Below, piece after piece: positions 16,698-25,460 of a stretch of DNA of 64,000 bases. A model generated the notes under the pieces. It saw nothing but the letters and a program-made list of their open reading frames with translations. It was not told where the DNA came from and searched no databases. Every line of letters begins with the position of its first letter. Within the stretch, counting starts at the first letter, position 1. Both the position numbers and the translations under genes were made by a program. The DNA lies in assembly GCF_038622445.1 (NCBI RefSeq), contig NZ_CP152019.1:3074501-3138500 (forward strand). Direction: 5' to 3'. Origin of the DNA: Sporosarcina sp. FSL K6-1522 (GTDB lineage Bacteria > Bacillota > Bacilli > Bacillales_A > Planococcaceae).

Positions 16698-17705
16698 TCA
16701 GACTCCTAAATCAAATACAGCTTTTCGCTCACCAACGACCGCCGCATTATCATTCACGATTTCTTTCGGTGACAGTGCATATAAACGCTCAATCGTCTCG
16801 TAATTGTCGTAACCAATTTGCTCTAAAATGGATGCTACAATATTCGGCCATACCAACTCGGATCCATCAAGCACTTTTAACGCAAAGCTCATCCGTTCCT
16901 TTTTCAGCGCAAAACCATAAACGCCCTTTGCTCCGCCTTTCGCAATAATATTCGGATCTGCCAGCAAAACCGAACAAATGAAATTATGACTGGCAATCAT
17001 TTCTGGATGCGCCGTCATCGAAGCAGTCATGCTCACAACAGCCTCTCGCATTACCTGCTGTTCAATTAAATCTGGGCAGGCTAATTTTAAATAAGCTTGT
17101 GCAATATGTTGAAGTGGCATTGCATACACTGGAAAGCCACAACCATCAATCCCAATCCCGATGTTTTCCTTCGGGTAATCCGCCATCTCAGCCATCGCCG
17201 CTAAACCCAATTGTTGCACGGGATGTTCCAACTGCCAGTATCCCTCCAGCTCATGCCCAAGTACTTTTGCCAATGCCATAAAGCCGCTATGTTTTCCCGA
17301 ACAATTGTGATATAGCTTGCGTTTCTCTCCATGCTGTCGGTGATAATCCGCTTTCGGCTCGTCATTCAATGGATAACTGGGACAGCAGTAAAATTGGTCT
17401 TCCTCGATACTTGTTTTACGTATAATCGACTCCAGTGCTTCTATATGATAGGCTTCTCCCCGTTGCGAAGCAGCAAAAAGCGCCACTTCTTCCAGAGTTA
17501 ATCCAAATTGCTCCGCTACTCCATGCTGAATAACCGGAATTGCTTGAAATGGTTTCGCTGCTGAACGAAGAAAGGTCATGTGCTGACTATCCCCTACTGA
17601 ATAGCAAACATCTTCCTCAGCATGAATCCCACAAATAACCCCCATATGGACATTCTCTAAAATACCACCACGAAATTCTTCCACTAACACTTGACATTCC
17701 ATCAT
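16698..17705 (-). CDS. L-asparaginase, Rhizobium etli type (Asparaginase_II family)
   Basis: 335 residues of the serine-type asparaginase family, unrelated to AnsA/AnsB. The catalytic SxxK pair lies in RSAAKPFQ (S48, K51), a further Ser80 in AASQRGE, and metal/catalytic cysteines in HNCSGKHSG and DGCGFPVYAMPL. It converts asparagine to aspartate and ammonia in the cytoplasm. The usual SHSGE is here SQRGE, a mild departure. A GNAT gene lies just upstream on the same strand. Confidence 0.88.
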   Translation of the reverse strand: MMECQVLVEEFRGGILENVHMGVICGIHAEEDVCYSVGDSQHMTFLRSAAKPFQAIPVIQHGVAEQFGLTLEEVALFAASQRGEAYHIEALESIIRKTSIEEDQFYCCPSYPLNDEPKADYHRQHGEKRKLYHNCSGKHSGFMALAKVLGHELEGYWQLEHPVQQLGLAAMAEMADYPKENIGIGIDGCGFPVYAMPLQHIAQAYLKLACPDLIEQQVMREAVVSMTASMTAHPEMIASHNFICSVLLADPNIIAKGGAKGVYGFALKKERMSFALKVLDGSELVWPNIVASILEQIGYDNYETIERLYALSPKEIVNDNAAVVGERKAVFDLGV

Positions 17706-17728
17706 TATCCCCCGATTCCCACAGCTAC

Positions 17729-18196
17729 TTACAAATCATACCGCATGACAATCAGCTCGCCTTTCTCGCCCATTGTCCGCCTCCCTGTATCTAGATAGCC
17801 GCACTTTCTGTACAGTGCCTGCGCAGCCTCATTACGCACATTTACAGCTAATACGATTTCCGTAATGTCTGAAAAATGCTCTTTTATAAATGCCGGTAAA
17901 TGAGCCAATGCACGCTTCGCATACCCCTTGCCCTGCTGATGAAAATCCGTTGAAAAACTTCTCAAAAGGATTGCATGTTCATTCGCCGAAAAGGTCTTTA
18001 TCCCTTCTCCTTTATGTAGGCAGAAAAACGTCACTAACTGCTCATCCGCAATCGCCACAATCGGGTAACGGCTCGAATCTGTCTGGGCTAGGGTAATCGC
18101 AACCTCAGGGGCTCCCGTAAAGCGCAGTTGTTCAGCCGTCAATGTGTACATAGCCACGCCCTTCTCAAATTCTTGTTGATAAAAATGTAACTCCAT
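17729..18196 (-). CDS. GNAT family N-acetyltransferase
   Basis: 155 residues. The opening FYQQEFEKGVAMYTLTAEQLRFTG is typical of a Bacillales GNAT subgroup. The acetyl-CoA motif appears as LLRSFSTDFHQQGKGYAKRAL, followed by VNVRNEAAQALYRKCGY. It sits 23 bases upstream of the asparaginase and may be cotranscribed with it. Substrate unknown. Confidence 0.82.
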   Translation of the reverse strand: MELHFYQQEFEKGVAMYTLTAEQLRFTGAPEVAITLAQTDSSRYPIVAIADEQLVTFFCLHKGEGIKTFSANEHAILLRSFSTDFHQQGKGYAKRALAHLPAFIKEHFSDITEIVLAVNVRNEAAQALYRKCGYLDTGRRTMGEKGELIVMRYDL

Positions 18197-18242
18197 TATG
18201 TAGGCACCCCTTTAACTTGAAAACCTATGTAATTGATAGCTT

Positions 18243-19778
18243 TTAATGCAAATAATCATCCCAAATCTGTTCTTCTTCCTCAGTCATTTCACCAATCATT
18301 TTGGAGAAATCCACTTTTTGCTCAAAAGCATCTTTCAAAACATAAAACTGATCGAAAGCACCTGCAAAAGTTTTCAAGGAAGCAGATTGCGCGATTGCTT
18401 TGAGATTCACAATCGAAGTGCCATGTAGCTCTAACTTGCTGAGCCTCTTCAACTTCGCAAGCGCCGCTCCCTCTTCAATAGTCGAATCAATTAGCGTTAA
18501 TTCATGCAGTTGCTGATTACCTTGTAGAAATGCTAGGCTTGTAAACGTTGCTTTTTCAATGGTTAGCTTTCTTAGTGTCTCTATGTTTCCTAATAACCGC
18601 AAATCCTCTTCCGATACATTTTCGATTTGATGAAGATGTAACTGTTTTAATGTCTTCATTTTGACAACTGCCTGTAGTTGTTCACGATTAAGGATAGACA
18701 ATGCCACCGTTTCTAACTTTTCAATTTGATACAAAGGCGTATAATCAGTAATGTTTGTTTTCGAAATATCCAAGTTCGTTAGTAACGGCAGTGTTGTAAG
18801 CGGCTGTAGCACTGTCACATTGGTTTGTGCAAGATTTATATACTGCAATTTTTCTAACTGTGCAAGCGGTGTAACATCCTCTACTGGATTGCCTCCAAGA
18901 TACAACTTTTTTAATGAAGCCATCATGCGTAAAGGCTCCAAATCTCGAACTGAATTTCCACTTAGCACTAGTTCTCGTGCATCACGGCACATCATTAATG
19001 GCGTAAGATCGCTTATATTCTTCCCCATCAGATAAAATGTTTTCTTACGAAGGAATGCCTTTGAATCTTCCGCTAGTGTGTGAACGATTGTGCGCCACTG
19101 TTCATCCAATTGTTTATCCCACTGCTGAATCTCCTCTTCCCGTGTCTTAATCGAAATAGGGTGAAAAACAGGCAATTCCATCGAACGAATGGCATCTAGA
19201 AAATGGAGCTCTACCACTGGCCCATAGCTCCAAGTTAGCCATTCATCCGTTTCTTCAATGGTATAGGGACCTTCTTGAAGCGTAGCGGTGATAAATGCCA
19301 AGAAATCTGTAATATGATGAGCAATGACATATTTTATCTCTTCATCACGGCCAAAATTAATCACTTGTCCTCGCTTTCCTTGTTTTACAGGATCCAAGTC
19401 AATCGCAAGATGATTTCCGCTATAATCCTTGCTGATTGGCAACCAGTAACGATTCGCATAGCTTTCCTTAATCCACGCTGGGGGAACAGAGTATGCATCG
19501 ATTGTTTGCAGTTCTTCATCCTCCACTAAGTCCTTCCAACTCTCCCACTCTAGCAACATGTCCTCTAATGATAGAAATGGCAGTCCAAAAAACAAGCCCG
19601 GCCCCTCTTCCATTTCACCATTATGCGTTAAGTAAAGCGCGCGCAAATCATCTGGAAAAACGATGCCCATTTGTTTTTCAGCCTGCTGAATCGCCACTTC
19701 TGTAGCAGGTGGATTCAAAAAGGGCTGAAAGTGTTTCGCTAACTGTTCATGCAATTGTTCGATAATCGTCTCAATCAT
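18243..19778 (-). CDS. SMI1/KNR4 domain protein with C-terminal leucine-rich repeats
   Basis: 511 residues from an ATG at 19778 (AGGAG 8 bases upstream). The N-terminal 170 residues form a SMI1/KNR4 (SUKH) domain: QAEKQMGIVFPDDLRALYLTHNG, LPISKDYSGNHLAIDLDP and DFLAFI. From about residue 240 on there are about ten leucine-rich repeats of the internalin-like 22-residue type (LKKLYLGGNPVEDVTPLAQL and similar). No signal peptide, so cytoplasmic. SUKH domains often act as immunity proteins to toxins, while LRRs bind proteins. Function is not established. Confidence 0.85.
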   Translation of the reverse strand: MIETIIEQLHEQLAKHFQPFLNPPATEVAIQQAEKQMGIVFPDDLRALYLTHNGEMEEGPGLFFGLPFLSLEDMLLEWESWKDLVEDEELQTIDAYSVPPAWIKESYANRYWLPISKDYSGNHLAIDLDPVKQGKRGQVINFGRDEEIKYVIAHHITDFLAFITATLQEGPYTIEETDEWLTWSYGPVVELHFLDAIRSMELPVFHPISIKTREEEIQQWDKQLDEQWRTIVHTLAEDSKAFLRKKTFYLMGKNISDLTPLMMCRDARELVLSGNSVRDLEPLRMMASLKKLYLGGNPVEDVTPLAQLEKLQYINLAQTNVTVLQPLTTLPLLTNLDISKTNITDYTPLYQIEKLETVALSILNREQLQAVVKMKTLKQLHLHQIENVSEEDLRLLGNIETLRKLTIEKATFTSLAFLQGNQQLHELTLIDSTIEEGAALAKLKRLSKLELHGTSIVNLKAIAQSASLKTFAGAFDQFYVLKDAFEQKVDFSKMIGEMTEEEEQIWDDYLH

Positions 19779-19803
19779 GTACACTTCTCCTCATCTGTGA
19801 TGA

Positions 19804-20658
19804 TTATGAATGGAGCAACTCGCCACATTCAATCGTAACAATACACCCTGTTTCACCATATTTTCTATACGCCGCATGATAAGTTGGCCCAACGCCCTTT
19901 TTGAAGCCGAAAGAGTGACGAATGGCGGCCGTAATAAATGCCTTCGCTTTTTCAACGGCCTCTGGTACAGATTTTCCTTTGGCCAGTTCCGCAGTAATCG
20001 CTGCTGAGTATGTGCATCCTGCTCCATTCGTATGAATCGTCTCAAACCGAGGAGCTTCTAATAGATAAAACTGCTTCCCATCAAATAACACGTCAACAGC
20101 CGGACCTTCTAAACGCCCGCCTTTGACAAGCACATATTGGGGACCTAACAAATGCAATGCTTGTGCTGCTTTTTTAAGATCTGCTACCGTTGTTAACGCA
20201 TCAATTCCAAGTAACGCCGCCGCTTCTGGCATATTCGGCGTAATAATCGTCGCCAACGGTAGCAACTTCGTTTTCATCGCCTCCACCGCATTATCCTTTA
20301 GTAAAGCAGAGCCCATTTTCTCAATCATTACTGGATCAACGACGATATTGGGTACGCCTGATGCCTGCACCCACTGCGATACATGTGTAATGATTTCCTC
20401 CGTGAACAACATACCTGTTTTTATGGCGTCCGCTCCAATATCTTCGAGCGCCGTATGAACTTGCGCTTCAATCGCCTCTAATGAATGAGGAAAAATCCCT
20501 TGATTTGTCTGCGGATTTCTAGCAACAATGGCCGTCACCGCCGATAGGCCATACACGTCCAATTCCTGAAACGTCTTCAAATCTGCTTGAATGCCCGCAC
20601 CTCCTCTTGCTGCCGAACCTGCAATGGATAACGCACGTTGAATCTTCATATTCTTCAT
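19804..20658 (-). CDS. ThiD/PdxK-type pyrimidine or pyridoxine kinase
   Basis: About 284 residues (ATG at 20658; ATG 20649 and GTG 20670 are alternatives, ribosome site AAGGG). PfkB-like fold related to B. subtilis PdxK and ThiD: GGAGIQADLKTFQ at the start, DAIKTGML, VDPVM, TPNMPEAAALLG and GAGCTYSAAITAEL. It phosphorylates hydroxymethylpyrimidine (thiamine) or pyridoxine (vitamin B6). The opening substrate motif reads GSAARGGAG instead of GSDSSGGAG, so two usual polar residues are lost. No thiamine genes adjoin. B6 kinase is the likelier role, but not certain. Confidence 0.8.
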   Translation of the reverse strand: MKNMKIQRALSIAGSAARGGAGIQADLKTFQELDVYGLSAVTAIVARNPQTNQGIFPHSLEAIEAQVHTALEDIGADAIKTGMLFTEEIITHVSQWVQASGVPNIVVDPVMIEKMGSALLKDNAVEAMKTKLLPLATIITPNMPEAAALLGIDALTTVADLKKAAQALHLLGPQYVLVKGGRLEGPAVDVLFDGKQFYLLEAPRFETIHTNGAGCTYSAAITAELAKGKSVPEAVEKAKAFITAAIRHSFGFKKGVGPTYHAAYRKYGETGCIVTIECGELLHS

Positions 20659-21024
20659 GTCCCTTCTCACATGATGATGATATTATTTTAGCCTTTAATC
20701 GCGTCATTAGAGCGCGGATTAATCGGCAACGTTAGCTTTTCAATCCCTTATTTATTCGTTCTACATATGAAACTATCTATTAATCTCTTCCTTATGGACT
20801 ATCTTATCACCCTACTCGGCATAATCGAAAGAGATACTTCTGAAAAAAGAGAAGTATTAATAAAATATCTATTTATTATTTTACCTTTTTAGGGAAACTG
20901 GACTAATACTTAACTGTCCAACATACAATAGTCAGCATACTGCACACCGTGAAATACCGGTAAGCAATATGAGTATATAGACTTATTTATTTTACACATC
21001 CGCTTGTCTAGAAAGTACAATTCC

Positions 21025-21180
21025 TTACCACCCTAAATAATCTAATGATTGAGAACTCTTGCCACGTAGTACTTCCTCTACAAACAAGTCGATAAAAAGC
21101 TTGATTTTACTACATAAATCAAAGAGACGGAATTCTTTCACAACTAGATGGAATGTCTTTTTGCGCTGATATAAATCCAT
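21025..21180 (-). pseudogene. Possible remnant of a LysR-type regulator C-terminus
   Basis: A 51-codon frame (ATG at 21180) reads MDLYQRKKTFHLVVKEF then SKIKLFIDLFVEEVL. This resembles the last strand and helix of LysR-family effector domains. An in-frame stop precedes it and no helix-turn-helix is found upstream. It is oriented divergently from the polyamine operon, where a LysR regulator would be expected. The call rests on a short match. Confidence 0.35.
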
Positions 21181-21230
21181 TATTATCCAAACCCTCTACT
21201 TCCCCCTTAAATAATTATCTAAAAATAATA

Positions 21231-21258
21231 TTGACTGCGAGAAGTTATACTTTATATT
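21231..21258 (+). promoter_or_regulatory. Candidate sigma-A promoter of the polyamine operon
   Basis: TTGACT (21231-21236) and TATATT (21253-21258) are separated by 16 bases. They lie about 70 bases upstream of speD. Confidence 0.6.
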
Positions 21259-21260
21259 TA

Positions 21261-21292
21261 TAGTTGAATCAATTTCCTGATTGCTTCAACTA
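21261..21292. promoter_or_regulatory. Inverted repeat over the predicted speD transcription start
   Basis: Arms TAGTTGAATCAAT (21261-21273) and ATTGCTTCAACTA (21280-21292) are complementary with one mismatch. They begin 2 bases after the -10 box. Probably an operator; a 5'-leader hairpin is the alternative. Confidence 0.5.
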
Positions 21293-21326
21293 GTCCCATT
21301 AGATTTATTTATACATGGAAGGCGTG

Positions 21327-22163
21327 ATGATCGGGTTGGAAAATAAGCTGAAACTATATGGCTTTAACAACCTCACCAAAACACTTAGCTTCAACATCTA
21401 TGATGTGAGCTATGCAAAAAGTGAGCGAGAGCAAAAAGACTATATTGCTTATATTGACGAGCAATATAACTCTGAGCGGCTAACAAATATTTTGTATAAT
21501 GTAACGGAAATCATTGGGGCACATGTCTTAAATGTCAGTAAGCAAGATTACGACCCCCAAGGCGCTAGTGTCACCATATTGATATCGGAAGAGTCCATAC
21601 CAGTTGGTTTGATTGATGCGTCTTGCAATCGTGGCGAAGTCGATATTTTAAAGACACGTGATTCCGTCGTCGGTCATCTCGATAAGAGTCATGTCACCGT
21701 GCATACGTACCCGGAATACCATCCGGATAACTCCATTGCCACTTTCCGAGTTGACATAGAAGTTTCAACATGCGGGGAAATCTCACCATTGACTGCCTTA
21801 GATTATTTAATCGGCAGTTTCGATTCCGACATCATTACAACCGATTACCGCATCCGCGGCTTTACGCGTGATGAACGAGGAAAAAAACTGTTTATTGATC
21901 ATAAAATGACATCCATTCAGGATTATATTGATAAAAACACTATGAAGAAATACGATGCGATTGACGTCAATGTCTATCAATCCAATATTTTTCATACCAA
22001 ACTGCTTATTAAAGAAATCGATTTACAAGATTATTTATTCAACAGAGATGTCTATGAAATCCCTCCCAAAGAGAGGCTTCAAATTACGAACAATCTACGT
22101 AGAGAAATGATTGAAATCTTCAGTGGAACGAATATATACGATGAGACGGAGTTGTCAAAATGA
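21327..22163 (+). CDS. speD: S-adenosylmethionine decarboxylase, E. coli type
   Basis: About 278 residues from the ATG at 21327 (GGAAGG upstream; an ATG at 21315 is the alternative). It resembles the long E. coli Spe[63 protein letters not shown] and [13 protein letters not shown]. Self-cleavage between K120 and S121 of DKSH makes the pyruvoyl cofactor. It makes decarboxylated SAM, the aminopropyl donor for SpeE. Bacilli usually carry the much shorter ~126-aa SpeD, so this type is notable. First gene of the operon; its stop overlaps speA by 4 bases. Confidence 0.93.
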   Translation: MIGLENKLKLYGFNNLTKTLSFNIYDVSYAKSEREQKDYIAYIDEQYNSERLTNILYNVTEIIGAHVLNVSKQDYDPQGASVTILISEESIPVGLIDASCNRGEVDILKTRDSVVGHLDKSHVTVHTYPEYHPDNSIATFRVDIEVSTCGEISPLTALDYLIGSFDSDIITTDYRIRGFTRDERGKKLFIDHKMTSIQDYIDKNTMKKYDAIDVNVYQSNIFHTKLLIKEIDLQDYLFNRDVYEIPPKERLQITNNLRREMIEIFSGTNIYDETELSK

Positions 22164-23614
22164 CGCAATCTTCTCAAAACAAAGCTCCGATCATGGAAGC
22201 ACTTGAACGTTACAAAAAAATGCGGGTCGTCCCTTTCGACGTCCCCGGCCATAAACGTGGACGAGGCAACGAGGCGTTAGCCGTCTTTTTAGGCGAACAA
22301 GCCTTAAGTATGGACGTCAATTCCATGAAGCCATTGGATAATTTGTGCCACCCTGTCTCTGTCATTCGAGAAGCTGAAGAATTGGCAGCACAAGCCTTTC
22401 ATGCGAAGCATGCTTTTTTCATGGTCAATGGCACAACATCCGCCGTTCAGGCTATGGTGATGACCGCCTGCAAAGCAGGAGACAAAATCATCATGCCGCG
22501 CAACGTCCATCGCAGTGCCATTAATGCCCTGATTTTAAGCGGTGCCATTCCGGTCTATGTCAATCCTGGTGTCAACACTGAACTAGGGATTCCTTTAGGC
22601 ATGTCCGTGAACGATGTGGAACAGGCCATTCTGGACAATCCAGATGCCAAAGCGATTCTCATTAACAACCCTACGTATTATGGGATTTGTTCCAACTTGA
22701 AGGCCATTACCGAACTTGCTCACCAATACAATATGCTTGTCCTTGTCGACGAAGCGCATGGTACGCATTTTTACTTCGGCAATGATTTGCCCGCATCTGC
22801 CATGTCAGTTGGCGCCGATATGGCGGCTGTTAGTATGCATAAATCCGGGGGGTCTTTGACCCAAAGCTCTTTTCTATTAATTAATAATGACGTCAGTGAA
22901 GGCTATACGCGCCAAATTATTAATTTGACACAAACAACGAGTGGTTCTTATTTGTTACTATCTTCGCTCGATATTTCACGCAGAAATTTAGCGCTTAACG
23001 GCACAGAAATATTCCGAAAAGTCACAGAGATGGCGCAATACACAAGAGATGAAATTAATAAAATCGGTGGGTATTACGCTTTTTCAAAAGAGCTGCTAAA
23101 CGGGGATACCATCTTCGACTTTGATGTCACTAAACTAGCTGTGCACACGCTCGATATCGGGCTAGCTGGCGTTGAAGTATACGATATTTTGCGCGATGAC
23201 TATGATATCCAAATTGAATTTGGGGATATCGGCAATCTATTAGCTTATATTTCCGTCGGCGACCGACCGCTAGACATCGAACGATTAGTAGCTGCACTCG
23301 CTGAAATCAAACGGCGCTACGCGGGAGATAAAAGCGGACTCTTCGACCATGAATACATTACGCCGCAAGTCGTTTTAACACCTCAACACGCCTTTTATGC
23401 GCCTAAAGAACAATTGGCAATTGAGGATAGTGCGGGTCACATTTCAAGTGAATTTGTCATGTGTTATCCGCCCGGTATTCCGATTTTAGCGCCTGGTGAA
23501 CGGATTACCGATGAAATACTAGACTACATTCGATATTCCAAAGACAAAGGCTGCTTCTTAACCGGCACGGAGGATAGCAAAATTGAACTGATCAACGTCG
23601 TGAAGGAGGGCTAA
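22160..23614 (+). CDS. speA: Arginine decarboxylase, fold-type I (Orn/Lys/Arg decarboxylase family)
   Basis: 484 residues, like B. subtilis SpeA. The PLP domain has [22 protein letters not shown] and the cofactor lysine K228 in [13 protein letters not shown]. The C-terminal domain has [13 protein letters not shown]. It decarboxylates arginine to agmatine (family inference; lysine or ornithine specificity is not excluded, but the agmatinase downstream supports arginine). It overlaps speD by ATGA and is 2 bases from speE. Confidence 0.92.
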   Translation: MTQSSQNKAPIMEALERYKKMRVVPFDVPGHKRGRGNEALAVFLGEQALSMDVNSMKPLDNLCHPVSVIREAEELAAQAFHAKHAFFMVNGTTSAVQAMVMTACKAGDKIIMPRNVHRSAINALILSGAIPVYVNPGVNTELGIPLGMSVNDVEQAILDNPDAKAILINNPTYYGICSNLKAITELAHQYNMLVLVDEAHGTHFYFGNDLPASAMSVGADMAAVSMHKSGGSLTQSSFLLINNDVSEGYTRQIINLTQTTSGSYLLLSSLDISRRNLALNGTEIFRKVTEMAQYTRDEINKIGGYYAFSKELLNGDTIFDFDVTKLAVHTLDIGLAGVEVYDILRDDYDIQIEFGDIGNLLAYISVGDRPLDIERLVAALAEIKRRYAGDKSGLFDHEYITPQVVLTPQHAFYAPKEQLAIEDSAGHISSEFVMCYPPGIPILAPGERITDEILDYIRYSKDKGCFLTGTEDSKIELINVVKEG

Positions 23615-23616
23615 CA

Positions 23617-24468
23617 ATGGAAGTATGGTATACGGAGGATCATTCACCCGGTGTACGCCTGTCTATGAAAGTGGAACAGCATCTTTATTCCGGAAAAAGT
23701 GATTTTCAAAAGATTGATATTTTACAAACAACCGAATTTGGGAAAGTTCTCACACTCGATGGCTTGGTCATGCTTACCGAGAAAGATGAATTCATCTATC
23801 ATGACATGATTGTGCACGTCCCGATGGCCACCAATCCCAACATCAAAAAAGTACTTGTCATTGGTGCAGGCGATGGTGGCACAGTGCGAGAATTAACGAA
23901 ATATGACTCCATCGAGCACATTGATATGGTCGAAATCGATAAACTGGTCGTCGATGTCTGCATGGAATATATTCCACAGACAGCAGCCAAATTGACCGAT
24001 CCACGTGTCCATCTATATTTTGAAGACGGTCTGAAATTTGTCCGCAATAAAGAGAATGCCTATGATCTCATTATCGTCGATTCAACAGACCCATTTGGAC
24101 CTGGTGAAGGACTGTTTACGAAAGAATTTTATGGCAACTGCTACAACGCACTCAATGAAGACGGTATTCTCGTCAATCAGCATGAAAGTCCGTTTTATGC
24201 TGAGGACGCACTTGGTATGCAAAGAGCGCATCAACGCATTGTTGGATTTTTCCCGATTTGCGATGTCTACCAAGCCCATATTCCAACGTACCCTTCCGGA
24301 CATTGGCTGTTTGGTTTTGCATCAAAAAAATTCAATCCGATTCGAGATTTAAATGCGGCGGCATGGAATGACCTTGGCTTGAACACGAAGTATTACAATA
24401 CGGACATTCACGTCGGCTCATTTGCCCTGCCAAATTACGTGAAGGAGCAATTGACAGATGTTGAATAA
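23617..24468 (+). CDS. speE: Spermidine synthase (aminopropyltransferase)
   Basis: 283 residues. Typical SpeE motifs: LDGLVMLTEKDEFIYHDM, GAGDGG (83-88), DSTDP (155-159, catalytic Asp) and HIPTYPSGHWLFGFAS. It transfers the aminopropyl group from decarboxylated SAM to putrescine to give spermidine. AAGGAGG lies 6 bases before the ATG, and the 3' end overlaps speB by 11 bases. Agmatine as acceptor is an alternative seen in some relatives. Confidence 0.93.
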   Translation: MEVWYTEDHSPGVRLSMKVEQHLYSGKSDFQKIDILQTTEFGKVLTLDGLVMLTEKDEFIYHDMIVHVPMATNPNIKKVLVIGAGDGGTVRELTKYDSIEHIDMVEIDKLVVDVCMEYIPQTAAKLTDPRVHLYFEDGLKFVRNKENAYDLIIVDSTDPFGPGEGLFTKEFYGNCYNALNEDGILVNQHESPFYAEDALGMQRAHQRIVGFFPICDVYQAHIPTYPSGHWLFGFASKKFNPIRDLNAAAWNDLGLNTKYYNTDIHVGSFALPNYVKEQLTDVE

Positions 24469-25306
24469 AAACATAGAAACCTTTATTGGCTGTGACAATG
24501 AGTACGGCGAATCCGGCCTCGTCATTTTCGGGGCTCCCTTCGACTCGACAACTTCCTTCCGACCTGGGACACGCTTTGCCAGCAAAACAATGCGCAGCGA
24601 GTCATTCGGAATTGAGACGTATAGCCCCTATCAAGATAAAGATTTAGAAGACATCGCCGTCTTTGACGGTGGCGATTTAGAATTGAGCTTTGGAAATACA
24701 GAAAAAGCATTAACTCAAATCGAACAATTCACAGCGAAAGTGCTGGAAGATGACAAAATTCCTTGCATGATTGGCGGCGAACATTTAGTGACATTAGGTG
24801 CTATTCGCGCAGTCGCTAAAAAACATCCAGATCTCCATGTCATCCAATTCGATGCACATGCAGACTTACGTGAAGACTATCTTGGTGAAACGCTATCGCA
24901 TGCCACCGTCATTCACCGCGTTTGGGACATCCTTGGCGACGACCGCATTTTCCAATTCGGCATCCGTTCAGGAGATCGCAGTGAATTCCAATGGGGACAA
25001 GATCATGTCTTTACGAACAAGTTTAACTTCAACGGCTTAGAAGATGTCATTGCCAAACTACAAGGCAAACCCGTCTATCTAACCATTGACTTAGACGTCC
25101 TAGACCCTTCCGTCTTCCCTGGAACAGGCACACCCGAAGCCGGTGGTGTCAGCTTTATGGAGTTATTGCAAGCAATGCTTCAAGTAAGTGAACTCAATAT
25201 TGTTGGATGCGATATTAACGAGCTATCCCCTATTTATGATCAAAGCGGTGTATCGACAGCTGTTGCTTGTAAGGTGTTGCGGGAATTGTTGTTAGCGGTA
25301 AACTAA
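24458..25306 (+). CDS. speB: Agmatinase (ureohydrolase family)
   Basis: 282 residues. The dimanganese ligands are all visible: H109 (GGEH), D132, H134, D136 (DAHAD), D211 and D213 (DLDVLDP). It hydrolyses agmatine to putrescine and urea; aminopropylagmatine is a possible alternative substrate for some family members. The start overlaps speE by 11 bases, which indicates coupling. A 154-base gap with a repeat element separates it from the next operon gene. Confidence 0.92.
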   Translation: MLNKNIETFIGCDNEYGESGLVIFGAPFDSTTSFRPGTRFASKTMRSESFGIETYSPYQDKDLEDIAVFDGGDLELSFGNTEKALTQIEQFTAKVLEDDKIPCMIGGEHLVTLGAIRAVAKKHPDLHVIQFDAHADLREDYLGETLSHATVIHRVWDILGDDRIFQFGIRSGDRSEFQWGQDHVFTNKFNFNGLEDVIAKLQGKPVYLTIDLDVLDPSVFPGTGTPEAGGVSFMELLQAMLQVSELNIVGCDINELSPIYDQSGVSTAVACKVLRELLLAVN

Positions 25307-25342
25307 GCACCGCAGCGGGTTCGAAAGAATTCTATCTAGTTT

Positions 25343-25407
25343 CCAGCGAAGGCGCCTAACCGGCTTCTTACGGGAGGCATCCCCAAGCGCCGAGCGGTGT
25401 GTAAGGA
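25343..25407 (+). repeat. Short interspersed repeat, copy 1
   Basis: Contains CCAGCGAAGGCGCC, CGGGAGGCATCC and AAGCGCCGAGCG. The same blocks in the same order occur at 44653-44757. It lies between speB and the downstream dehydrogenase, within the probable operon. Confidence 0.55.
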
Positions 25408-25460
25408 AATCTTTATGTCAATTTATCTAACTAAAAATACGAAAATGGTGGTGTTTACCT

